Of a stretch of 64,000 bases of DNA, positions 50,433 through 62,097 are shown one piece after another. Under the pieces are notes generated by a model. That model searched no databases. It was not told the origin of the DNA and saw nothing but the letters and a program-made list of their open reading frames with translations. The first letter of the stretch is position 1, and each line of letters starts with the position of its first letter. The stretch is taken from assembly GCF_964204865.1 (NCBI RefSeq), contig NC_135255.1, forward strand, positions 5,795,135 through 5,859,134, given 5' to 3'. A program made the translations under genes and the position numbers. Source of the DNA: Styela clava. Its lineage: Eukaryota; Chordata; Ascidiacea; Stolidobranchia; Styelidae.

Positions 50433-50617
50433 CGCCTTCCTCACTATACCATGACATTCGGCCAACGCGTTGTTGTCTGTGAAATATGCGCTCCAACTGC
50501 GCGTGCTTCTTATTCTATAATAACAGAATACCGGGACCACAACATACCAGGTTTGGCGTTAAGTTTAGGTAGTTTATTCACATTCACGTATTCAGTCAGA
50601 TTCACTTTACTTTACTG

Positions 50618-51752
50618 CAGGCCTGCACAACAGACGGGCCGCATGTGGCCCGCTAGATACTTCTGTGCGGCCCACGGGTGATTTGGAAACACGCCACTTC
50701 TCGGGTATAACAATCAAAGCCGGCATTGTTATGTGTGCCGCTACTCTGATCATATTCGAAATCGTGAGATTTATGTTTTGCACTAGTTTCAATAAATATC
50801 GAACTTTGTGTGAAATTGGTGTGCCCTTCGCGACCCCTAAAATGTGTCGCTCGCCCCCCAGTTTGAGAAACCCTGATTTAGATATTTCAGTATTCAGACT
50901 GAATTCCGCTTCAAACCATATCGGTATACAATCTCACACCCATTAGTGCATATTAGCAACCTATTAATAACCCCATTATTTTTTACTAGCAGTTTATGAA
51001 ACTGAAGTTTATTTTTTGATTCAAATTTAGAACTTAAAAAACAATTCTTTCATTTATGAATGATGCAGAAATTTCTCGCACAAAAGATTTTGCTATTTAC
51101 TGTAAAATTTCAAATAAATTGGAGCAGATTTTGTAGAAAAATGTAATTTAAAAGTCAAAAAAGTACAACAGAGAAAGATCTATTGCTACTAAACAAATTG
51201 TTTGTCTAGCCTACAATGAAAATATCCAATAATGGTAGATATGACTAAATAAATTGTCATACATATATTTGGGACGATTTTACAAAACTGAACCTGGGTA
51301 AAATATTTCCCTGCAGTCTGTTTATACTGCAACAGGCAATACATAATTCTAATAAAAAAAAATATTGAAAATGAAGGGTGGGTTTTCAAGGTAGATAAAC
51401 CACTAAATACATATTTGCCATCTCATATGCAAAAATGCCGTACTCTTGTTTTTACTCAATAAAATAAGGGACCTCATTAAGTATGCGCATCAAGATGGCT
51501 CACAACCTGAATTCATGTTGTGTACCAGGTTAGGGTTCAGGTTATTCGACATCTTGGTTCGCACACTTCAGAAGATCTTCATATTTTTAAGCTCCCCAGT
51601 AATGAAAGTGTTTCATCAAATTTAACTGTTTCACAATATTATTCTGATTTGTAGTTCATCTTGTGAAATAGGTTTGTGGCAAAGTTTGCGGCCCGCCGGG
51701 CCTTCAGATTTATGCTTGAGGCCCACGTGGTAATTTGAGTTGTGCAGGCCTG
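50618..51752. mobile_element. hAT-like non-autonomous element, perfect TIRs and TSD
   Basis: It begins CAGGCCTGCACAA and ends TTGTGCAGGCCTG, perfect 13-bp inverted repeats. CTTTACTG is duplicated exactly at 50610-50617 and 51753-51760. The 1135-bp body carries GGCCGC/GGCCCG-rich subterminal motifs. A second hAT-type end (AGTTTGAGAAACCCTG, ending 50875) lies inside, as does a small family K MITE at 51469. No transposase is readable. Confidence 0.95.
51469..51577. mobile_element. Small MITE, family K copy 6, nested in a hAT-like element
   Basis: TTAAGTATGCGCATCAAGATGG and the inverted CATCTTGGTTCGCACACTTC mark the arms, with GGTTAGGGTTCAGG between them. Only about 109 bp remain. Boundaries are approximate and no target duplication is clear. 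Confidence 0.6.
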
Positions 51753-52060
51753 CTTTACTGGCTTTCCGCATATCCTACCGGTACAGCGAGCGACCTTTCT
51801 CAAAAGACATGCTGGCATGTTTTATAACCTAGTTATGATACCGGTACTGTACCGTTATTGAATTAATGTAATAGATTGGAGGTATTTATCTTTGTTTGTA
51901 TACAATTTATATTACCTATTGGCTAACATTCTGTTAGGATTTAGTTTTCACTCCCTTGGTATTGTACGGTACCGGTAGTATGCACTCAGTAAATGGTTGC
52001 TAACTGTACAGGTATTAATGCATAAAACCAGTAAACAAACGCGAATGAAATGATATAGAT

Positions 52061-53043
52061 CAGGGTTGTCCAAGGTTGCGAGGTTGGTGGGCCGTAAACA
52101 CTTTTGAAAATGTCTCGCGTGCGCAGTCGGAGACAAACCCAAAAATAATCTAAACATTGCGAATTTACTCACTTTAAATATATTTAAGAATGAGATTTTA
52201 CCGCTCTAATCAGTTTTTTTGAGGAGGATATTTAAAGCCTTTAGTTAGTAAATTGCTTACCGAGAAATACTGTGGTATGTTCGGTATCTTTGCTCGTGTT
52301 TGGTTTTGTAATGTCTTAAAATTATATTCTTTCGTGACAGATATTACTTGAAAACACACCAGGCACTATTATGGTTTAACATTGTTGTTGGTAAGGAAAT
52401 CCCAGTTTACCTCGGTCACCTCATTTATTACACCCCTTGTATGATGAATTGTTATATTTGGCTAATGTTATCACTTGTAGCGTGAGCAGATGAAAAACCA
52501 AGTCCGTCTAAGTTGGGACTCCGTACCCAGATCAAAAAAACTAGATCGCGCGATGCTAAGTAAGCTCCACGGTTCGTCACTGCTGTCAAAATAGCCAACT
52601 ATTGAAAATAGAGAAGTGTTTATACTAAAATAAAGGCACATAACGTCTCTTTAAATGAGGAGTTAATTGCCGCGAGCTTAAGATTTGAAGTTTAGATAAA
52701 AAGCGCGACTCATCTCAAAGGCTTGGTCCTAGCTGCACAAGACAATTCATTTTCCCAGTACCGATCACAATACATTATTCTCATATAGGCACCGCCTCGA
52801 CGTTTATAGATACAATACAACATTGAAATTCCATGATTTTATCAAACATTAATCACGACATAGGGATTAAGAAAAGGACTATTCCCAGTTGAAATAGTTC
52901 AAAAATAACTCAAATATTTTCTGCCAATAAATACAAATATCTGCCAATGGTTTATTTAGTGTACGCTGAAAATCCTCCGTGGGCCGCACGGAACGTGTCC
53001 GGGGGCCGCATGCGTCGCGCGGGGCGCATATTGGACCACCCTG
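52061..53043. mobile_element. hAT-like non-autonomous element with near-perfect 8-bp TSD
   Basis: It begins CAGGGTTGTCCAAGG and ends TTGGACCACCCTG. ATATAGAT (52053-52060) and GTATAGAT (53044-53051) match at 7 of 8 positions. GC-rich GGGGCGC and GGGCCGC motifs lie near the right end. At 983 bp it is related by termini to the 8336 and 10820 elements but longer. No transposase frame is present. Confidence 0.88.
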
Positions 53044-53739
53044 GTATAGATTATAGACTGTCAATGTTAAACGCGCCCAGTACCCATTACCCAAGGCTAC
53101 ATTAGAGCCGCCAAAATTTTGGTGGACCACCTGTACATAAACGGACTAAGCCTATGCAATGAATTATACGCATTAGGAAATTTATGTTGACAATATACTA
53201 AAAAACGAAAGTGATGCTATTTAGTGCGATATCTGGATTTGTTTGCTGGCCATTAACTGTTCCCATATTGGAGATTTACACACGTAACGCGTTTCTTACA
53301 TTTCGACTACTTCGCTATTTCGTTTTGTAGTTATGAATATTGAAAACCAGGCCTCACATTAATAAGATGTTGGGATAGGTAACAATGCCTGTAAACCCTC
53401 TGACTCTGGTCTGAGTATTGATTGATGTTTGTTTTGTCAAAACTACTTTTTAGGCATGACCGGTTAGCTACGAACCAGTAGTGAGGTAGTCACGTTCTTA
53501 GCGAGATTTATTTTGTTGGAGATATCTTGTACGGACTGATGAGAGACACTCTTATACGGGCGTAGTTGAAACAATTGACTCAGCATTATTGCGACATACT
53601 AACATGGCAATTGCTTGTGAAGTCAGACATGCTGCTCAAATGCTTTGTGTTTGTCTGGTTTGCTGTTAGGTGCTGTTTTTAGTGGTACGGTTTGTGGTTA
53701 GATTGTTTTAGAAGGGTTTATTACGGCCTTGTCCGTTTT

Positions 53740-53818
53740 TGTGTCACCTCTCTGCGGACCGGCAGTAAACTTTCCGCGGACCGGTGATGGACCGCGGCCC
53801 GGTGGTTGCCGACCACTG
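53740..53818. mobile_element. Orphan hAT-type end
   Basis: CCGCGGCCCGGTGGTTGCCGACCACTG, given here as overlapping motifs CCGCGGCCCGG and GTTGCCGACCACTG, ends at 53818. I could not find its partner terminus, so the element is truncated or its start has decayed. Confidence 0.5.
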
Positions 53819-53833
53819 GACTAGGATGAGAGA

Positions 53834-54120
53834 CGTCAGCGGAAACACCACGCCCATTAAAATTTTAATGTACGATTATAAAAAATTCTTGACCATGTTT
53901 ATTGTCATAAAAATATCGAAAAACGTCTAAAAATTACCCTATATTCAAAACTGCCCACGTTTACAACGAAGGATAACTAGAAAATCACAAAAAAGGCAAA
54001 TTTCTGCTCTGGTGATCACATTCCCCATAAGGACTAATGTTAAAATGGTTTTGTTTATGCCACTTTTATTTTTGCGCGTAGGATGGGTTTCGAATGACTA
54101 AGGTCTATCACAGCGAATAT
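53834..54120 (-). repeat. Dispersed repeat, inverted partner of 50145-50432
   Basis: The reverse complement of the 50145 copy with scattered substitutions and small indels, beginning at CAGCGGAAAC and ending AAGGTCTATCACAG. Together the two enclose about 3.4 kb containing two hAT-like elements. Confidence 0.85.
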
Positions 54121-55401
54121 TCTGCGGGTGACGTGGCACACGCCCGCGAGCGTGACGCGGCGCATTCCTAAAATAATGGAGACAATCACAAACGTAGTAC
54201 AGTCATTTATTTAAAAGACATAATGTTATATGGACATTGGGAATACCAAACTTAGTAACATTAATTTTGTATAAACACGCAAATTATGAAATAGTGGGAA
54301 CAATAACTCTCGTTAGCGTTATTGTAATGCCAGGCCTGATTTACAAAACTTGTTTTTGATTTTCGTTTTGGTTTGAATTTTTAACTTATACCTCTTCTAT
54401 ATGGCACTAAAAATGGCTTTTCTTTGATCTAATAGAATATTGATAGTTACGCAGTCATAATGGAACTTCTGTCGCTTTATTTTCATATATATATATACAT
54501 AATTCGTTATATATGCTCATAAATGTTTCATCGAACGAGATTAATTGGCTTCCTATTCATTCTCAAATTTGTTTATTATTTGAATTGAAATAATTCAAGA
54601 CATGAGCAACTTCCAATTCTAATTTAATGTTGATATAATGTTTTCAATATTTTTAAAACTAACGTCGAAGATACAAGGTTTATTGTATAACTTTTTTTGT
54701 GTTTTTGCTAACGAAGACTCATGTTCTATTGATATCAATGATTTATGTCATATACCAACATGCGGTTCAAATCGTGAGATTCTTCAACATTTTATAACTT
54801 GTATTTTAATATACTATAAATAGACATTAGGATGATGACACAGGAAGTGATAGGAACAGTTTGAAGATCGTTTTCGCATGTGGTAGTGATTAAGTTCCAG
54901 CATTCTGTACAAAGGGGATTTTGAAGACCTGATTATATGTTATTAAACATCTGGTCAAGATTAGTGTCTATGAAACGACGGTACCTTTAATGTTGTTTCA
55001 AATGACACATTGGCAACAGTTTTTAGTTGACTGTCAGCAAGTGGTGAATGCGTTTGCCTGAATACGCTGGCGTCGAAGAATATGTATCATCAAGTTTAGA
55101 CCTACTGTTAGTCCACCATCCAGCTGGAGTTTGAAATCTTAAATTTCTTCTATGTCCAATCAAAGCAAATATAATTGTTATAAACAGAAGTTATTCTATT
55201 GTTACTACCTTTGCGTTGTCTAGTACCAGAAGGAGTTAACCTTCTAAAAAGTATAGGAGACTGTTTGTAAAAATCTGTACTGTGAAAATGGTGAACGTGT
55301 TATTAGTTTTACAATACTCATTTCATTCACTTGGGGGAACTTATTCTTTTTAGACGAGTGGAAACGATTCATAAAAATACATTTATGTGGGTAAAACGTC
55401 A
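54121..55401. other. Spacer upstream of the GPCR gene
   Basis: A short GC-rich patch (CACGCCCGCGAGCGTGACG near 54140) is followed by AT-rich sequence. It should contain the GPCR promoter, but no element can be assigned. Confidence 0.45.
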
Positions 55402-57395
55402 ATGTGTAGGTTGTCCGTTGAGATGATATCCGATTTTATGAAAGTTGTTGGTGTTTATTTCGTGTTCATCGGTGTCCTAGGAGAGGGATGTTATGGTGAG
55501 TATACTATAGTAGTAAACGAGTTGGGCGGCCAATTATACCCTTGGTTGTTGTCCTCGTGTAAGGCGATCGAAATCAGAGATTCAAACCTAATTATATATG
55601 TGTATTTTCATTTCAAATTCACAACCTGGATGAGTGGGCCAATAGTGTAGAAATTTATTGGTTTATGAAGACTTCTGTTCTCTACGGATCTTGTTGAAGC
55701 CAACCGTAAATATCGGGGGACAAAAAGGGTACAATGAATTTTGAATTCGTCCAGATCCACGTTAGAGACTATAAATTACTTTCTGGCTTACTGTAATCTA
55801 CGAGATGCTGTTCTATATTTGCAGGTCACAGCAAAATGTCCGGTTGTCAAGAAATTGAATCGAAACTGAAATTTGTGAAACTGCTTGGAAATTGTACTTT
55901 GATGACAAAAAAGCACACAGTGCAATATCCTGCAGCTTGTGTGGTGAAACTGAACGTTAGTACGTCGTCTAGAACCATTTCTGGTGTCAATGTTATCATG
56001 GATGCAAAAGATCTTGAAAGTTCTGGGACCAATCCGATCGCTGAAGTTGGACTAATTTCGTCCTCGTATAATTATATTTCCTCTGAAGTAGTAACTGACA
56101 ATTTCAACACAAGAGAAAGTTACCCACTAACTAATTTGGACAGTATTTTTGTATATGTTCATCATAATAATAGAAGCTCTAACAAATTTGATGCAACATT
56201 CAAATATGATATATCTACTGACAATACTGTATTACGGTACAAGAATTGGATAACAAACAATATTACACAAAATTGTGTGATATTTGATAAAAATGGAAAA
56301 TGGAACTCGCAAACTTGCATCACTGAAGCTTCAAGTATAAACCAAACGGTTAAATGTTCATGTGCTGCAGAGGATGCATCTGTTTTCGGTATTGTGCAAA
56401 CAGTAGAAATAATGAATGACACTCTGACCATTCATGTTGTCTTGATTATTGGTTTAACTATGGTGACTGTGAGCGGCTGTTTGCTATTCACTGCTATAAT
56501 ACTACTATTTTTCTTTCGGAATCAACTGAAAACACATCGTGTAATAATTCAGCTTGGAATTGCCGGATCGTTACTCGGAAGAGGGATGCTACCTTTACTA
56601 GAGGAAATTTCAAAAAATACAAATCCATTCATACCAGAGCTGTGTGAGGTAGTGGCAGTTTTGAGAATATATTTTGATTTAACTGCTGCATGCTGGACAC
56701 TAAACGAAGGAGTAATTTTATTCATCAAAGTTGGTCTTGCCGGATTCGTGGATTACAATGTTGTAGTGTCAACAAAGCGAATGATTGGGCTAGCCATCTT
56801 TACTTGGATGGCGCCAGCACTTTTGGTTGGCATATGGTCTTCGTCTGAAATATTATCTGGAACGTTTATGGGCATTGACATTTTATATGAAGATCTCAAA
56901 AACAAAAACACACATTTATCAAAAATGAACAGTACCGAGTTTCACTCATTGCATAATCATCGAAAGTATCGTAATTGTTGGCCATCTCAGCATAGTGAAA
57001 CGTATCTGATAACTTCTGTGCCATTGATTATTACTGTAGTTGCAAACCTTATTATTGGAGGATATATAATTTGGATAATGTGGAGAGTTGCAGTAACTGA
57101 TGCCAAATCACAGCCAACGAAAGGCGATGGAAGTCGCAGAAGCTCGGCAACACTATCGGCGAAAGCTGTCGTTTTGGTTACATGGTCGCTTGGGGCGCCA
57201 TATCTCGTAACTTTATTACTGGCAAAGCACAGTGAATTTGAACCTGTTGGCATAATGGCTCGAGCGATTTTGTTGATTACGCAAGGTCCTCTTATTTTCT
57301 TCTTTTATTGCGTAAAAAATACTGAATTGAGAAAAGCCATTAACGTCTGGAAAAATCGTAATAAATTGAAGAGAGACTTAAACGCAGGATCGTGA
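55402..57395 (+). CDS. Adhesion/secretin-type seven-transmembrane receptor, degenerate GPS (2 exons)
   Basis: Exon 1 is 55402-55495 and exon 2 is 55825-57395. The GT-AG intron is phase 1 and joins in frame, giving 554 residues. Exon 1 encodes a signal peptide (VVGVYFVFIGVLG core). A short N-glycosylated ectodomain leads to a GPS-like region with Cys182, Trp191, Cys196 and CSC at 209-211, but AAED replaces the usual His-Leu-Ser/Thr cleavage site. Seven hydrophobic spans follow, at about 234-262, 269-288, 306-335, 350-370, 423-450, 475-498 and 507-527. Cys305 and CW at 416-417 are the conserved TM3-ECL2 disulfide pair. WTLNEG in TM3 and FFYCVKNTELR after TM7 are family B2-like. It is presumed to be a cell-surface signalling receptor with unknown ligand. 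AATAAA overlaps the end of the gene. Confidence 0.87.
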
Positions 57396-57399
57396 ATAA

Positions 57400-58960
57400 A
57401 ATTTATATGCAGTGCTATATCCAACCTTACAAGAGCTGTTTTAACAAAAAAAAATCCTGTTGATAATTTCAGAGCTAATATACAATTTTGTTAAATTTGA
57501 CAGTTTTGAATATACTGTTATGGTGATATAAAATTAATGCTATAATTTGCCGTTATTCAATTGATTATTAGGTAAAACATATTCGTGAGATTTCAGCAAA
57601 ATTGTTTGTTGTTGCCTGTCATCAATGTCCAATTAATAGTCTTTTGTGTATCCGTCCATATTTAGTATTATTTCCCAAGTCAGATTCTCAATTGATGTGA
57701 TTGCCCATGTGGATTGCTATGAACACCAAGATTTAAGAACGTCATCGTCGAATCTTATTTGTGTTTAAATTTTACAAAACCGTGGCATGAAAGTTATGCA
57801 TTACAAAACTGGGCTGTAAGATTTCGTATCAATTCCGTGTATCGCAAGAATAAATACTAGTCGGCATATGTACCAGTTAAACAATAGAAGTTAGCTATAA
57901 TGTTTGCTGATACACCACCAGCATAAGCTACCAATAATATGGCTTTTTGGCTCAATTGGCTTTAACTTGTATATAACGTCTAAATTTGTTCCTAATATAT
58001 AATTATTGCCATCTGAAAAATATATTTTTTTTGATTTTGTTAACATTTGGCTCAAAAAACGAAATCATGTCTTTTCGTGGACTTATTCGATCGTTTCCAC
58101 ACATGATTCACAAGAGCATAAGGACATGCGTCGATAGGATACGGAATTGCAAAGGTACTTCGTACGCAAAGGAAATTCTATTTCATTTCGTATTTAAACA
58201 AATCCAATGAGATTCTGTTGTCATTGTTCATTGGATTTCTTTCTATCTGTGGAATCAGTAAGTACATTATTACCGTTAAATTACAAAAAAATCTATAACA
58301 TTAATAGTTCATTTTATATGAATCAATTATTTTTTGGGGAAAACTATACACATCTAATAATGCTTTCGATTAGCATTTTAACTTAACGTGAGTAGTATAA
58401 TATGTTAAAATGTAACCCGTTGATGTGTGAAATGGACACCTTACTGTCTCATACTATCGTGGATACATATTATTATCATACTTCATCCCAACTAGGGTGA
58501 TTTTATAATGATAATGAATTATAAATAAATTTATACGATTCTGCGAAACAGGATATTCATGTTGCAGTATTCCTACGCATATCTCAATTTTGAGACAATG
58601 AACACATTGTTCGAATTTTGATATTGTTTTAATTTAATTTGTAGCAGATGTTTTTATATCCAATATGTTACTTTGAATGGGCTCCACAAACTCTAGCAGT
58701 TCGTCGGTAAGGATAGTCGGGAGGCAAGTTTAGTTCCAGCATGCGAAAATTGCGCATTTAATTGGCAAATCCGTAGCCACAAATTATATATTAGCATCTT
58801 AAATGCAGTGCCGGGGGTAAAACGAAGAACAAAAATTGAAAGATGACATTGATTTAGTCGTGGAATTTCGAGTTTAATGATTCAACTAAGAATAATGAAT
58901 TCATCCAGGCGTTTCTACAGTGGTGGGCCAAATAATTAGATTATTTACCATTTTTTTTCT
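57400..58960. other. Spacer between the GPCR and PLAC8 gene 5
   Basis: AT-rich sequence. A 47-codon ATG frame from about 58068 (MSFRGLIRSF) is not recognised and not called. The promoter of gene 5 should lie near the end. Confidence 0.4.
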
Positions 58961-58981
58961 TATTCCAGCGCAATTCTGCTT

Positions 58982-59353
58982 ATGTCTTATAAATCTCAGC
59001 AGCAATATACTCAAAACGTCGATATGGCCGCCACGTGGACCTACGGATTTTGTGATTGTTTTGCAAACATGTCATTGTGTGTGATTACGTTTCTTGCCCC
59101 TTGCTACACTCTCGGAAAAACGGCAGAGAAGGTCGGAGACAACTGTTGCTGGTGTGGAATGTCCTACTTGTGTTGCTGCTGTATTCCTGCAGGAATAGTT
59201 CGAAGCAAGATTCGTGAGCAGAAAGGAATTGAAGGCATGCTATTGACCGACTTTCTTGCACATATGTTTTGTCCTCTCTGTGCCCTGATTCAGGACGCAC
59301 AAGAAGTGTGTGCTATCACCGATGGAGCAGGGCTATCGATGGCTCGAGAATAA
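58982..59353 (+). CDS. PLAC8-domain small protein, array gene 5 (divergent)
   Basis: An intronless frame of 123 residues from the first ATG, with a polar Gln-rich extension (MSYKSQQQYTQNVD) not present in the other copies. An internal ATG at 59024 would give a 109-residue protein of the usual length. The core is the most divergent of the six: FCDCFANMSLC, PCYTLGKTAE, CCWCGMSYLCCCCIPAG (four cysteines in a row), RSKIREQKGIEG and FCPLCALIQD, ending SMARE. A strong acceptor (T-run then TATTCCAG, ending 58968) lies only 13 nt before the first ATG, which supports use of that ATG after splicing. The palmitoylation-prone cysteine run suggests membrane association; this is inference. Confidence 0.92.
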   Translation: MSYKSQQQYTQNVDMAATWTYGFCDCFANMSLCVITFLAPCYTLGKTAEKVGDNCCWCGMSYLCCCCIPAGIVRSKIREQKGIEGMLLTDFLAHMFCPLCALIQDAQEVCAITDGAGLSMARE

Positions 59354-62020
59354 TTTTGAACTTCATATCTTTTTGTTATTGAAAGCTTTGGACCAAATTG
59401 AAAAATATTAATTTATATGCGGCCGAGTACGAGCCTGAGATGACGATCATCTATGGGTGTGACCCATCGCTGACTCTTGCTCTGCAAAGTTGAATTTCTG
59501 ATTGAGTATACTACAGTTTTTAATATTTTAAATTATTGTGACTTAGTTTTAAACAAAAATTATAATACAAATATAAAGTGGCCAAATTTGGTGCAATTGA
59601 TTAAGGTTTCATATTTTTCAAGTTATTTAAAAAACACCAATTGAAGTAACATAAAGGTATACTACCAATTTTAACAGTCTTGATATATCTGTTAGAAATG
59701 TATGTAGTACATTGTTGATAATTTTGGAATGAAATAATATTATACTTATCAAAAGTAAAAATTTTGTGTCAGATTATTGTTCAACTGTTATGAAAATGAT
59801 GCCAGGTATTGCCCCTATTGTAGAAAAGGCAAAATGGTTTTGTGGAAGACAACATCCAAAAAAGAACATTCCATCCAAATCAAATTATAATCAATTAAAA
59901 TTCATCAAATTAAACACCTGTTATCCCAGTCGAAATAATGTGCATCCAAACACAAGGTCATTGTCTTCAGTCAAATGACAAGACCGCAAAAGGGAGTGTG
60001 GTTTCCAATTAGGTTCAGTGTCCCTATTAGAGAATTTTCTTTCCTTTCATGGCACGATTTTTGATAGCCGAATTTATACTATTGTTACTAATTTAATTGC
60101 ATTTTAGGTCTTTGAGTATCAAACAAAGGTTTTATATGTATCTACAATATTCTAGATGATATTTTGAAATGCACTCAACTTTATTTTGTTTTCAGCTTCA
60201 TTCTAAGTATCGAAATTAACATATGAGTTAAATAAGTACTCATAGCATCTACCAAACTCTGGATCAGTAATGTCCCTTGCTAATCTACAAAAAATGAAAA
60301 AATAAAATTATACGCGGAGTGAAATAGACATAGATATATGATCCCAATCGTCTTCTACGTAGTCTTATAAATTGTAAATATTGAGGATTGAATAATAAAA
60401 TTCACTTTCCCTCTCAAAACTTATCGGTTATGAACTATCACCCAGCGGTTAAATATAATTATGATTTTAGCGGTATTGTATTGATAAGCTATACGCTCTT
60501 CATCTATCACAAGCAGAGCGTATCGATGACTTCTGATACAACTATGACAAGTCGGGCGTAGAGAGGAAGTCGGTCTATCATTAAGGCCTCAGTTAAGCCA
60601 GGCCTCCAAACTAGCATACGCATTCTGCAACACAGAGATGCGGAATGCAACGGATGCATTTGGCTACGCGTTTCCTTTACACTAGGCTAGTTAATCGAAT
60701 TTGTGGACTGAAGCGTTCCAGGCAAGATGTGATAATATGCCCATTCTTACGCGACAACAAGTATGTGCTGTGGCCTACACGCATCATGCTATCACGTCGT
60801 TTGGAGTAGATTGGCATATTAATGATGGAAAGTTTGAGTTACTCAGTCTTAGCAAGTAAATTAGCTTCAACTAGTTTACAATGCAGAAAGTTTAAGGAGG
60901 TGGGTTTAGCTACATGATTGACCTCGCCACCAGTAATAATGGGCAGTATAATATAGCACAAAATTGAATTAATTTTTCGGCGCAAGATTTTATCAAGGCT
61001 TCCGTCACGGAACACTAGAATTCGTATTATCGTGATGAAGTAAATTTTGGTCAACGTGAGACTGGACATGAAGTTAGAAAGTAAGCGTGTAAGGTAGTAC
61101 GCCGGGATAATAATGTGAATCCTATATATCCTATCCTGCACACGGAATATATAACAATGAAATATACCGCCAAAGGGCAGCAAACTTTCGGAGTCGTCAT
61201 CCATGATTAAATAAACCTACGTAGAAAAATATTGTCACATCATCACCGCGTGAGGCAGTTTCTTTAAACTAAATCGTTAAATAGTTTAACCTAAATCAAG
61301 GAATGTTTTCACGAGCATCGACTTCGTTTTTTTACTTCTGTAACACATGATAATTAGCGAGATACAAAATATGACGTAACAATAAGAAGTTTAGTAGCTG
61401 CTCAGACTAGTAGCTGGTAATAAAACATAGGTAGAATTTTCCTCGGGTCAAAGGTCGGGAAATCATCCCTAAGCTAGATCGGGGTGTTACCTGTTCTTAC
61501 AACTTTATCTGCGCACTGTGGCCCAATGTCATTGAATCACACGGCTAATTAGAGCCGTTACATCAATCTCGACAGTAAAGGATTGTGTGTGCGTGACGCA
61601 CAATCGTGCGAGGGCTCTTCGTTGGCCCGGTGCAGTGGACTTACACTGGAGAGTTTTTTGGTCCTATTAAAGTCAGAAACAGTATTTTTATGTTCTAAAA
61701 GCGTGGTGCGCGATTGCAAACAACGAAGGCCCAGCTGTTGTTACTATATGGTTTGCCTATTTTGACATGCCAAACAAAAGTAGGGTTTTCAGACCGAGAA
61801 AAAACATAATATGGTCATCTTTTTCAGTTCTTCAAGTTTACGTAACTTTTCTGAATACGTATTTTATCCACCATCACTGTATTCTTCAATACTAAATATG
61901 AAGTATTGTGAACTGCTTGTTTTCGTAAGTTTGACTTTTTTTAAACGAAAAGTTACATAATAAAGTTTGTGAGAATGTGACTCCAGACGTTCGCACTATT
62001 AAATATTATGTATGTTAGCT
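59354..62020. other. Spacer between PLAC8 genes 5 and 6
   Basis: No supported gene. A 121-codon minus frame (60839-61204, starting MDDDSESLLPFGG) has no recognisable domain. A less AT-rich patch at about 61440-61770 has no repeat ends I can define. Confidence 0.4.
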
Positions 62021-62097
62021 GGTGTTGTTTTCAGATTCACTTGTATAATTATCTAATCTATAATTTAATGCAGTATTCACGACTTTAAATTACTCAA

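Noticed and set aside
60839..61204. 121-codon minus frame starting MDDDSESLLPFGG
   Set aside because: No recognisable motif or supporting structure; kept only as spacer content.
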